A stretch of 64,000 bases of DNA from Marinobacter sp. SS21 (GTDB taxonomy: Bacteria; Pseudomonadota; Gammaproteobacteria; Pseudomonadales; Oleiphilaceae), in NCBI RefSeq assembly GCF_028369065.1, contig NZ_JAQNDA010000017.1, forward strand, positions 1-64,000, in the 5' to 3' direction. Shown here one piece after another: positions 16,017-23,854 of this stretch. Positions within the stretch are counted from its first letter, which is position 1; every line of letters begins with the position of its first letter. The notes beneath the pieces are model-generated. The model was given only the letters and a program-made list of their open reading frames with translations, made no database searches and was not told the origin of the DNA. A program made the translations under genes and the position numbers.

Positions 16017-17984
16017 CTACGTCAGGTAATCCAGTTCGTTACCCCGTAGCCGGTCCAGTCCGTGACTGAGGCGGGTGAGGCCGAGGTTGATGGGGAATAG
16101 CACCACGCTTTTCAGGGTGTCGCGCAGCATCACGCTGGTTGGCAGGCCGTCGTAGATGTTCATGTAGGCGCCGGCCATGGCGACGAAGGAGCGGGACAGG
16201 TGCAGGTAGTCACTGCGGATGACGATGCCCAGCTGGTAGGTGTTCGACATCAGCTGCATGCTGGTTTGCATCCGCCGGTGCAGTCCAGGCAGGCCCTCTC
16301 GCCATAAGGTTGGCAGGACGTCGTTGGTCAGCGGCGCCACTTCGCGTCGCTTGAGGGTTTCGCTCAGCCGCTCCACGATCTGGTCGCGCCGGGCCCGGTT
16401 TTGGTCGGGAAGGGTGCTCATATCGATCAGCATATCGGCCAGTCGATCAGTATCCGCCACCAGCACGCTGATCAGATAATCCCTGACCAGCCCCCACTTG
16501 CCTTGCATGTTCACCGTATTGCCCCAGTCGATCAAGTGCAGCTCGGCGTCCGGAGAGACCATGATGTTGCCGGGGTGGAGGTCGCCGTGGAGTTCATTGT
16601 AGATAAAAATGTGTTCCAGCAGGGTGTATAGAAAGTTTTCGCCCAGGGTGCGCTGGAATTTTCGCCGTTGCCTTCCTTGCAGATCACGGATGGCCTGTTT
16701 GATGGACACGGCGTCGTCCACGTACTCCATTTCCAGGATCCGGTTGGTGGCAAGGTAGACGTCAGGGACGTGCCACACCTGAGCCTGACTGGCGCGTCGG
16801 GCGAATCGGCGCTGAATCATCGCTTCGTCTTCGAAATTCAGCTCCTGCTCAAATCCCCGGGTGAATTCCTTCACCTGGTCGGATAATGCGTGCAGGAAGG
16901 GCAGCAGCTTGGAGTGGGGGGCCCAGAACTGGCTGCTGACCAGCATCAGCTCAATGGCCAGGTTGCCCATCTGGAACTCCCGCTCCAGGTTGTGACGGGC
17001 AACTTTGACGATAACCGGTTGCAGGCGTTCGAGGCCGTCGTCGTCGATGACCGCCTTCTTGGTCAGATACACCGATCCAATGGAGCCGGACTTGAGCGGC
17101 TTGTCGACGGCGAACTGAAAGTAGATGTCGGTCGGCAGCTTGCCGAAGCAGTCAAGGAAGGCCTCGTTGACTTCTTCGGGGGTCATCGGATCGACGTCCT
17201 GCTGGAAGACTTCCAGCTCGGAGGCGATCTCGTCCGGCAGAAAATCGGCGTTGGCCGCGGCTACCTGGGCCATCTTGATGAACAGTGGACCAAATTCCCG
17301 GACCATCTTGGCCACGATCTGGGCCTGGGTGGAAAAGTCCTTTGGATCCGTCTGCAGGAAGGGTTTGATGTAACGAATGGCCTTGATCTGGCGGCGCAGG
17401 ATCACCAGGTCCCGACGCAGCACGCTGACCTTGCGGCCCATGTCGGACAGTCCTTCCTGATTGGCCTGGCGGATGTCCTTGAGCCGGTTCACCAACTCGA
17501 CAATCAGCGGCTCGTAGGTACGCAACACCAGCCGTACGATTTCCAGGTTCAGCTCGATCAGGCCCTTGAGCTCGGGGGCCGAGAGCAGCTCATGGAAGAA
17601 GCTCCAGAATTCGTTGACGATGCTTTCCGGCACTTCTATGGGGCTGCGGTTAACCACCTGGCCGACCACGAACCGAATCAGGTTCTCGGTGGTGTCCTCG
17701 TTGGGAATCAGCTTGTATTTGCGCAGCACCCGGGTCAGGGCGCGGGACTGCTCGTTCAGCGGATGTTCATAGAGCGAGGCAAACAATTGGTCCAGGGACA
17801 GTGCCAGCTGGTCGCGGGTTATGTGTTCGTTGTTTGCCAACAACTTGGCCACGGGCCAAAAGGCCTGGGGAATACGGATGGTCATGGTGGTGAAATTGCT
17901 GACACCACGGATCACGCTCCCGGTGCGCTCTCTGAGTACCGGCAGGTTGATCTGAATGACTTTTTCTTGGTCCTTGTTCGGCAT
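16017..17984 (-). CDS. ABC1/UbiB-family (AarF) atypical kinase
   Basis: 655 residues from the ATG at 17984; a TTG at 18005 would add seven. The first ~190 residues are helical. The atypical kinase domain (~200-560) includes the KPLKSGSIGSVYL nucleotide-binding segment, PVIVKVARHNLE with the ATP-binding lysine, HGDLHPGNIMV with the catalytic Asp-Asn pair, and DWGN in place of the usual DFG. It is longer than E. coli UbiB and lacks an obvious C-terminal membrane anchor. Relatives support ubiquinone synthesis or lipid metabolism. No ubi gene adjoins it, so its role is unclear. Confidence 0.85.
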   Translation of the reverse strand: MPNKDQEKVIQINLPVLRERTGSVIRGVSNFTTMTIRIPQAFWPVAKLLANNEHITRDQLALSLDQLFASLYEHPLNEQSRALTRVLRKYKLIPNEDTTENLIRFVVGQVVNRSPIEVPESIVNEFWSFFHELLSAPELKGLIELNLEIVRLVLRTYEPLIVELVNRLKDIRQANQEGLSDMGRKVSVLRRDLVILRRQIKAIRYIKPFLQTDPKDFSTQAQIVAKMVREFGPLFIKMAQVAAANADFLPDEIASELEVFQQDVDPMTPEEVNEAFLDCFGKLPTDIYFQFAVDKPLKSGSIGSVYLTKKAVIDDDGLERLQPVIVKVARHNLEREFQMGNLAIELMLVSSQFWAPHSKLLPFLHALSDQVKEFTRGFEQELNFEDEAMIQRRFARRASQAQVWHVPDVYLATNRILEMEYVDDAVSIKQAIRDLQGRQRRKFQRTLGENFLYTLLEHIFIYNELHGDLHPGNIMVSPDAELHLIDWGNTVNMQGKWGLVRDYLISVLVADTDRLADMLIDMSTLPDQNRARRDQIVERLSETLKRREVAPLTNDVLPTLWREGLPGLHRRMQTSMQLMSNTYQLGIVIRSDYLHLSRSFVAMAGAYMNIYDGLPTSVMLRDTLKSVVLFPINLGLTRLSHGLDRLRGNELDYLT

Positions 17985-18013
17985 ACTTTCGCTGATCGAA
18001 CTCAATACTCTGT

Positions 18014-18070
18014 TTTGGAGGTTAGTACTATGTTTGAAGGTTAGTACTATGCTTGGAGGTTAGTACTATG
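18014..18070 (+). repeat. Three tandem copies of a 19-bp repeat
   Basis: TTTGGAGGTTAGTACTATG occurs at 18014-18032, 18033-18051 and 18052-18070 with one or two changes between copies. Each copy contains the 8-bp palindrome TAGTACTA. On the plus strand each also looks like a ribosome-binding site and start codon (GGAGG or GAAGG, 8 nt, ATG), opening very short frames of 4, 4 and 7 codons. It lies just upstream of the ABC1 kinase gene on the opposite strand. It could be a cluster of regulator sites or a leader with mini-ORFs for the gene at 18302. Confidence 0.9.
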
Positions 18071-18254
18071 CCAGATAACCGGCAGACTTAGGCTGTTTTT
18101 CAGGCCTAATCACGTAATTTAGGTTGGGTTCAGCTGGCCGAAATGCAGGTTCTTCAGGTATGGGGGCAAGTTCAACCATTTTGTCTTGTCATGGTGGGCC
18201 ATTTCGGATTTCCGCTATAGCCGAATTTCAAAAGTCTTGTGTACAGTTGTTCAC

Positions 18255-18278
18255 ATGAGTCGAGCAGTCTCGTCTCAT
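18255..18278 (+). promoter_or_regulatory. Hairpin just before the ribosome-binding site of the 118-residue gene
   Basis: Ten-base arms with one mismatch (ATGAGTCGAG at 18255-18264 and CTCGTCTCAT at 18269-18278) close a 4-nt loop, 12 bp before the Shine-Dalgarno CAGGAGAC. If transcribed it would form in the 5' UTR and could influence translation or mRNA stability. It could also be a protein-binding palindrome. Confidence 0.5.
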
Positions 18279-18301
18279 CTCTAACTTTACAGGAGACAGT
18301 T

Positions 18302-18658
18302 ATGAGTATTTCCACAATTCGATTGATTGGTGCAAGTGAAGAGCGTGAAATGAACCGTCGTTCCGGTGTTGATGAGCTTCATATCGGCTGGCAGAAGGAG
18401 TGCCAGGAGCAGCGGCAGAGTGCTCCAGACGGACGAGTATTCCGGGCGCCGCTGGTAACCTGGTGGGTTGGTGGCGATCAAGGCCAATTTGTGCCTACGT
18501 TGCGCTTCGTGCGTGTGCCGAGTCAGTCCCGCAGTCTGGCCCGCTTGCTGGGCGGTAGTGTCACCGAGGAATGGGCGGTGGATGTTGAGGCGCTGAAACG
18601 TGATATCGAAAAACAGTTGTGCACAAGTGGCGTAGCTCAGGTTCCGGCCGTTGCCTAA
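18302..18658 (+). CDS. Hypothetical 118-residue protein
   Basis: Start ATG at 18302 with a very good Shine-Dalgarno (AGGAGA). The protein is soluble, with no signal or membrane segment. It starts with SISTIRLIGAS, has a charged middle (EEREMNRRSGVDELHIGWQ) and a Trp/Val-rich strand region (APLVTWWVGGDQGQFVPTLRFVRV), and ends in a helix (VEALKRDIEKQL). I recognise no family. The strong translation signal and long structured leader suggest a well-expressed, regulated gene. The following 294 bp (18659-18952) hold two short inverted repeats (18691-18708; 18737-18743 with 18764-18770) and no gene. Confidence 0.75.
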   Translation: MSISTIRLIGASEEREMNRRSGVDELHIGWQKECQEQRQSAPDGRVFRAPLVTWWVGGDQGQFVPTLRFVRVPSQSRSLARLLGGSVTEEWAVDVEALKRDIEKQLCTSGVAQVPAVA

Positions 18659-18952
18659 GTGCGGTAGCGACGTCGGTCTTTAGTTCTGTTTTCGATCTGC
18701 TGATCGAACCCACTCGGGTTGGCCAGGGTATGACGTGCATCGGATGTGTTTTTTGATCGGTTACCGATGCGTTAGCAGCATTCTCCGGCCATCCTGAGAC
18801 TGGCTTGACCAGTCGATTTTCCTTTCTATCCTGTGGTTCTTTCTATTCCTCTCGTCGCCGGTACCCATCCTGGGCCTGATTGCGCTGTTTGGATAGCCCT
18901 TCTAGAATGCTGGAAATTAACGCGTTATGGACACCGTCGTGGTGTGTGACCT

Positions 18953-19660
18953 GTGAAACCAGCGAATGCTCATTCCTGCCCAATCAGTATTGTCATCCCA
19001 GTCTGGCAGGAGGCGAACACGATTGAAGCATCGCTGAAACGCCTTGCGCCGTTGCGTCATGCCGGTAATGAAGTGCTGGTGGTTGATGGTGGCAGTGAAG
19101 ATGCCACGGTGCGACTTGCCGAGCCCTGGTGTGATCACGTCCTGGTCTCCGCGAAGGGCCGGGCGGTTCAAATGAATGCGGGCGCCGCCGTGGCCAAGGG
19201 CGACATACTGTTATTTCTCCATGCCGATACCCGCTTGCCGGCCACGGTGCTGGAGGAGCTCAAGGCGTTTGTTGCCAGTGACCGGCAATGGGGGCGGTTT
19301 GATGTGCGCCTGAGTGGCCGACGTCCGGTCTATCACCTCATTGGCTGGTTGATCAACTGGCGCTCCCGCCTGACCGGAATTGCGACCGGCGATCAGGCCC
19401 TGTTTGTGCATCGTTCGGTGTTTGAAGCATTGCAGGGGTTCCCGCCCATCGCGCTGATGGAAGATGTGGAAATGTCGACTCGTCTGAAAACGGTCTCCGC
19501 CCCCTATTGCGTGGCGGACCCGGTCGAGACGGACAGTCGCCGTTGGGAGCAATTCGGGCCCTGGCGAACCATTTGGTTGATGTGGCGATTACGCTGGCGC
19601 TATTGGCGTGGCGAGTCCCCGGAATCTTTAGCCCGAGAGTATCGTTCCGATGTCCGTTGA
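18953..19660 (+). CDS. Family 2 glycosyltransferase, TIGR04283 type
   Basis: 235 residues, GTG start. The GT-A fold is visible in SIVIPVWQEANTIEASL, VLVVDGGSEDATV and FLHADTRLP, where the His-Ala-Asp acts as the metal-binding DXD equivalent, followed by FDVRLSG, TGIATGDQALFVHR and LMEDVEMSTRL. It matches the small cytosolic glycosyltransferase group that is usually paired with a DUF2064 protein, as here. It overlaps that gene by 11 bp, so the two are almost certainly coupled. The group is annotated in databases as arsenosugar-related, but the sugar and acceptor here are unknown. Confidence 0.9.
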   Translation: MKPANAHSCPISIVIPVWQEANTIEASLKRLAPLRHAGNEVLVVDGGSEDATVRLAEPWCDHVLVSAKGRAVQMNAGAAVAKGDILLFLHADTRLPATVLEELKAFVASDRQWGRFDVRLSGRRPVYHLIGWLINWRSRLTGIATGDQALFVHRSVFEALQGFPPIALMEDVEMSTRLKTVSAPYCVADPVETDSRRWEQFGPWRTIWLMWRLRWRYWRGESPESLAREYRSDVR

Positions 19661-20306
19661 TAACCTCGAGCCCGAAACGACAACCCTGCTGATCCAGTTC
19701 TCCAAATGGCCGGAACAGGGCCGGGTGAAGACCCGTCTGGCTCCTCTGCTTGGCGACAATGGGGCGTTACAGGCCCATATCAAGCTCTCCCGCCTGGTGC
19801 TATCGCGTCTGCTGGCCACCGGGTTGCCGTTGCACTTTTACTGGGACCGGGCGTTGGCTTCGCCGCCACCAGAATCCACCAGCCTGCTGAGCGATCTCAC
19901 CCGGGCCGGTGTCGAACAGCGATTCCAGCGTGGCCGGGATCTCGGTGCGCGAATGGAAGCCGCCCTGCAGGCAGGGCTGGCGGAGTACTCGCGGGTACTG
20001 ATCGTCGGCAGTGATTGCCCCTCGGTGGACGCTGACTATGTTCACGCTGCGCAGGACGCACTGTTGGACTCAGACCTGGTGTTGGGGCCGTCGGAAGATG
20101 GCGGTTACGTGCTGATCGGTGTCCGCCGGCTGGTTCCCGGAATGCTTGCGGGCATCGAGTGGGGAACCGGTGAGGTGCTGACGCAGACCCGGAGTAGGGC
20201 CGTGGACTGCGGTGTGAGTTGCCGGCTGCTGGATACCCGCTGGGATGTGGATGAGCCGGAAGACTGGCGGCGCTTTCTCCGCCAGTTTCCGGAGTGCGGC
20301 CCCTGA
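19650..20306 (+). CDS. DUF2064 / TIGR04282 nucleotidyltransferase-like glycosyltransferase
   Basis: 218 residues; the ATG lies inside the end of the preceding gene. Motifs are LIQFSKWPEQGRVKTRL, RFQRGRDLGARM, VLIVGSDCPSVDADYV and LGPSEDGGYVLIG. These resemble sugar-nucleotide transferases of the CofC/MobA type, with GSDCP at the metal site. It ends at the base before the M16 protease stop codon on the other strand. Pairing with the TIGR04283 gene suggests that the two carry out consecutive steps in making a glycosylated small molecule. Confidence 0.88.
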   Translation: MSVDNLEPETTTLLIQFSKWPEQGRVKTRLAPLLGDNGALQAHIKLSRLVLSRLLATGLPLHFYWDRALASPPPESTSLLSDLTRAGVEQRFQRGRDLGARMEAALQAGLAEYSRVLIVGSDCPSVDADYVHAAQDALLDSDLVLGPSEDGGYVLIGVRRLVPGMLAGIEWGTGEVLTQTRSRAVDCGVSCRLLDTRWDVDEPEDWRRFLRQFPECGP

Positions 20307-23153
20307 TCAGCTGTTGGGGACCGGGTGACGTTCGGAAAGGGCGTTCAGCACCCGCTCGTTGTCCTGGATTTCCGCCGCGGTGGTTACCCGCAGCGCCCGT
20401 GCTCGGGCCACCAGGGCATGGTTAAACGCCCTCAGCAGTTCTGCTTTTGTCACTTCGGCCACCGCTTGGGCCAACTTTTCGCGGGAATCAAAGAGAGTAT
20501 TCTCGCGGTCAATTTCCCGCCAAAACCGTTCGCTTGCGTCACTGAGTTGTCGGTCCTTTTCAAGTAGCCGGCTGATCACCGCCTGCTTTTCCTGGGCCAG
20601 TTGCTGCTCGGTCAGGGTTTCCAATCGGGAGGCCATGGTGGCCGCAAAGGCTGCAACTGCCTGGTCAATGTCTTCAGCGGTTTGTTCGGGTGACTGCACA
20701 ACCAGGCCAATAGCGGGCGCTTCCAGAATTTCGAACGATGTGGCGTAGACAATGTAGCCCATCTGGCGTTGGGTGCGGATGTCTTCATAGAAGGGTGCCG
20801 CGATCAGTTGGCTGAGCAGCCGGTAGCGGGCCCGCTCATCGTATCCGGTGTTCTGGCCCTGCAGGTACAGGGTGTAACCGGTGTCGGGGTGGTGGACCTC
20901 CAGGGCAATCCGGGTTTCACCTTCCGGCAGCTCTCGAACGCCATTGCGGGTAACCGTCACCGACTCGCTGTGGTCGAGCAGGAACGCATTGACCTGCTGG
21001 GCCACATTCAGCGTGCCCGCCTCTGTCAGGTTGCCGTGGGCCAGCATCACCGGATCCAGCTGGTCAAGGAATCGTGCGGCAAACCGCTGCAGGTCTTCAA
21101 ACCGCACTTCCTCGGCCGCGGTGATCTGGGCGTCGATGCTCCAGGCGCCTTCAATCAGGGTAGTCTGTACAAACTCTCCGGTTTGCTCGACCGGGCGAGC
21201 CTTGGCCTTGTTGCGCAAGGCATCCAGCAGTTGGTGGCGGGCGATGTCAAAGCGCCGTGGCGAGAGAATCGGATCGGCGACCTGGGTAAGGACCCGGCCC
21301 AGCAACACATGGAGTTTGTCGCTGTAGCCGCCCACCCGAATGCTGATACCGCGCAGGTGCGGATAGATCTTGTAGTGGAGACCGGCGAGTTGGGCGGGAT
21401 ACGCGTAGGCATTCAGGTTGGTCTCGATGGCATCGACAAACAGCTCGGCCAGCACCTGCTCACGGGCGGATTCCCGGGCCACCGGCGAGCGCAGGCTCAG
21501 GTAAAGGTTGGCCTTGGGCGTGTCGAATCGGGTGTCCCGGGCGTACCAGGTGGTCAGGCCGTTTTGAACGCCAAGTTGCACAGGAACGGGCATGGAGGGG
21601 CCGGATACCAGCTCCAGGTTTTCCGGAACGAAGGGGTTGGCCTCCGGCAGGGCCAGCTGTGCCACCATCGCCGTCCGGGGTGCTTCGGCCAGGGTCTCGG
21701 CGTTTAGCGCGCTGAGGCGGTATCGGGTTTGATACCACTGGGCCTGCTGGCTCGAGTCGCCCAATGGCTGCTGGCTGAGTACGGCGATAAGAACGTTGTC
21801 CGGGGTGAGTCGATCCAGCACCGCCTGATAGCCCCGGGGATCGAACTCCGTCATCATGAACGGCGCACGCAAGACATCAACGGGGGCGACCCGTGACATC
21901 TGCATCGATAGCCTCGTCACTTTGTGGACAGGTTCCTGCTGTTCCTGAAACCGGAAACTGATGTCAGCTAACCGGGCCATTTCCTCGTAACGGTCCCGGC
22001 TGAGCCCCTGGGCCCGAACCTTGTCGATGTAGGCAAAGGCAAGACGCACAATCTGTTCGCGATTGCTCAAGCCTTCCGGCGTCAGTTCCATGCTGAGTTC
22101 CAGCACCGCTTCCTGACCAGTGTCGGTGCTGGTACCAGCGGATAGCATCTCGACCCAACCGCGAGACTTGAGGACGTCAAACAGGCTGCCCGGGCCTTCA
22201 TGCCCCAGCAGGTTGGCAATGTAACTGGCGGGCTTGGTGCGGTATCGCGGCTGCTGGGACGGAATCGGAAAGATCAGGCTGAGGCTGCGGATGTCCCGGA
22301 GTGACTCCACCTCGATCAGTCGGGGCAGCTGGCCATCGCCAAACAATGGCGCCGTGGCCTCGCTGGCGGGGCGCTGGCGGTTCTCAATGGCGGCAAACCT
22401 GAGGCGTACCAGCTGGGCCAACTCGTCGAGGGACTGTGGGCCATAGACCGCCAGGGTCATTCGGTCGGCGGAGTAGTGTTGCTGCCAGAACGCCACCAGG
22501 TCCGGTCGCAGCGGATGCGTCTCGGTGTCTTCCAGGGTGGTCAGGTTGCCCACGGCAAACTGGGTGTACGGGTGCTCCGGATTAAACGCGGCCTTCCTGG
22601 CGTCATAGAACCGGCGACCGTCTTCCTGGATCTTCGATGAGAATTCAGAGTGAACCGCGCGCCGTTCCCGCTCCACAAGATCGGCGGTAAACAGTGGTGC
22701 CGAGAACTGCTGAGCGAAACGGTCGAGAGCGGGTTCCAGAAATTCCGCCTGGATGTCGAAAAAGTAATTGGTGTCCTGAAACGCGGTAAAGGCGTTGTGA
22801 GAGCCGCCGTGGCTCTTGATGAATTGCTGGTATTCGCCAGCCTGGGGGTACTTTTCCGTACCCAGGAACAGCATGTGCTCCAGAAAGTGCGCCATCCCTT
22901 CCCGCCCTCGGGGGTCGTCGCCACTGCCCACCGCAACATTGAGCGAGGCCGCTGCCTTTTCCGACTCCGGGTCGGATACCAGCAAGACGGTGAGGTTGTT
23001 GTCCAGTGTGAGGAAACGGTAGGCGTTCCCGTCGTTAACGCTCTGTACCGGGGTGGCGTCCGCCTGAGCGTGAGCCAGCAGCGGCGTCAAAGCCAGCAGT
23101 GCGAGAACGGCACCGACAATCGATCCCGTGGAAAGGTTCAGGTAGTGACGCAT
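20307..23153 (-). CDS. M16 insulinase/pitrilysin-family metalloprotease
   Basis: 948 residues from the ATG at 23153 (a GTG 12 bp upstream is possible). A signal peptide ending LLAHAQA indicates a periplasmic enzyme. The inverted zinc motif HFLEH (His89, Glu92, His93) and the downstream ERRAVHSEF glutamate are present in the N-terminal domain. Three further M16-like domains follow without a zinc site, as in protease III (PtrA) and insulin-degrading enzyme. The length (~950) fits single-chain pitrilysins, which degrade small peptides and misfolded periplasmic proteins. It is followed on the same strand by nothing and preceded by a small helical protein gene. Confidence 0.92.
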   Translation of the reverse strand: MRHYLNLSTGSIVGAVLALLALTPLLAHAQADATPVQSVNDGNAYRFLTLDNNLTVLLVSDPESEKAAASLNVAVGSGDDPRGREGMAHFLEHMLFLGTEKYPQAGEYQQFIKSHGGSHNAFTAFQDTNYFFDIQAEFLEPALDRFAQQFSAPLFTADLVERERRAVHSEFSSKIQEDGRRFYDARKAAFNPEHPYTQFAVGNLTTLEDTETHPLRPDLVAFWQQHYSADRMTLAVYGPQSLDELAQLVRLRFAAIENRQRPASEATAPLFGDGQLPRLIEVESLRDIRSLSLIFPIPSQQPRYRTKPASYIANLLGHEGPGSLFDVLKSRGWVEMLSAGTSTDTGQEAVLELSMELTPEGLSNREQIVRLAFAYIDKVRAQGLSRDRYEEMARLADISFRFQEQQEPVHKVTRLSMQMSRVAPVDVLRAPFMMTEFDPRGYQAVLDRLTPDNVLIAVLSQQPLGDSSQQAQWYQTRYRLSALNAETLAEAPRTAMVAQLALPEANPFVPENLELVSGPSMPVPVQLGVQNGLTTWYARDTRFDTPKANLYLSLRSPVARESAREQVLAELFVDAIETNLNAYAYPAQLAGLHYKIYPHLRGISIRVGGYSDKLHVLLGRVLTQVADPILSPRRFDIARHQLLDALRNKAKARPVEQTGEFVQTTLIEGAWSIDAQITAAEEVRFEDLQRFAARFLDQLDPVMLAHGNLTEAGTLNVAQQVNAFLLDHSESVTVTRNGVRELPEGETRIALEVHHPDTGYTLYLQGQNTGYDERARYRLLSQLIAAPFYEDIRTQRQMGYIVYATSFEILEAPAIGLVVQSPEQTAEDIDQAVAAFAATMASRLETLTEQQLAQEKQAVISRLLEKDRQLSDASERFWREIDRENTLFDSREKLAQAVAEVTKAELLRAFNHALVARARALRVTTAAEIQDNERVLNALSERHPVPNS

Positions 23154-23178
23154 AATGGAAGGCACTTATCTCAGTGGG

Positions 23179-23478
23179 TCAGTGGATGATCGCGTTCCGG
23201 GTGCTTGCTGGCTGCTGCGCCAGTGTCTTGCGGGCCAGCTCAGCCGCGGCCTTGGCATCGAGCTGGCCGGAGCCGATGCGTTCGAGTACCGAGGCCATCA
23301 CCGCGACGGATTGCCGGTATTCGGAAAATTCAGCCTGAAAGGCGTTGTCGATTGCCTGGTACACCGCCTGAATCTTTTCCTCCCGAGACCCACTGTCCGA
23401 GGCGCTATCGTTGATGGCCTTGAGGCAGGCGCGGGCGATGGAGATGTAACGTTCTGCATTCGGGTCTTGCTTTGCCAT
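23179..23478 (-). CDS. Hypothetical 99-residue helical protein
   Basis: A soluble all-helical protein with no signal: ERYISIARACLKAINDSA, EEKIQAVYQAIDNAFQAEF and DAKAAAELARKTLAQQ. The region before the ATG (TCGGATGCAGATTC) lacks a strong Shine-Dalgarno. It lies 25 bp upstream of the M16 protease start and is probably in the same transcript. I recognise no family. Confidence 0.72.
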   Translation of the reverse strand: MAKQDPNAERYISIARACLKAINDSASDSGSREEKIQAVYQAIDNAFQAEFSEYRQSVAVMASVLERIGSGQLDAKAAAELARKTLAQQPASTRNAIIH

Positions 23479-23854
23479 GAATCTGCATCCGAAATAGGGA
23501 CAATGAAAGTTGATCTTATTGAATTATGTCATTGCTGCTCCTCGGAATCATGTCGACTTTGTCAGAATCCTGTTTGTGGCGGCAGTGAGTCTCGGCTGTG
23601 CTAGTCTCAGTAGATATGTCGGCACTCCGGACACTCTGTTGGTCCGGTCAGGAGGTGAGGTTTAGAGTTATCACTCTAATTAAAACAATAACTTAAAGAG
23701 CAAAAGCTCTAATAAAGTTCGGTACTTGTTGATTGCAATTGAGTACACTGCGAAGCGTTTTTGGAGAGATGGCCCATCAGGCTGAGCGGGTAAGCGCAGC
23801 GCTGTAAGGTCGCGGAATAATAATTCAGAGCATTAATGCAGGATGGAAGCACAC
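23479..23854. other. 376-bp promoter region of the acyl-CoA reductase gene
   Basis: The stretch 23660-23760 is unusually AT-rich compared with its surroundings. It holds the palindrome described separately and a second small hairpin (AGAGC-AAAA-GCTCT at 23697-23710). From 23761 to 23854 the sequence is GC-rich and has no ORF; one part resembles a tRNA D-arm but no cloverleaf can be formed. The promoter itself is not obvious. Confidence 0.45.
23662..23679. promoter_or_regulatory. Perfect 7-4-7 palindrome upstream of fatty acyl-CoA reductase
   Basis: TTAGAGTTATCACTCTAA has perfect 7-bp arms and a 4-bp centre, about 175 bp before the start codon. The half-site CTCTAAT recurs at 23707-23713. The arrangement suggests a dimeric regulator. 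It does not match the FadR or PsrA consensus sequences that I know. Confidence 0.45.

Noticed and set aside
18239..18260. CRP-type binding site before the 118-residue gene
   Set aside because: TGTGT and TCACA are separated by 8 bp, whereas the CRP site requires 6.
23775..23820. Partial tRNA-like sequence before the acyl-CoA reductase gene
   Set aside because: A D-arm-like stretch (GGCTGAGCGGGTAAGC) is present, but no acceptor, anticodon or T stem can be formed around it.
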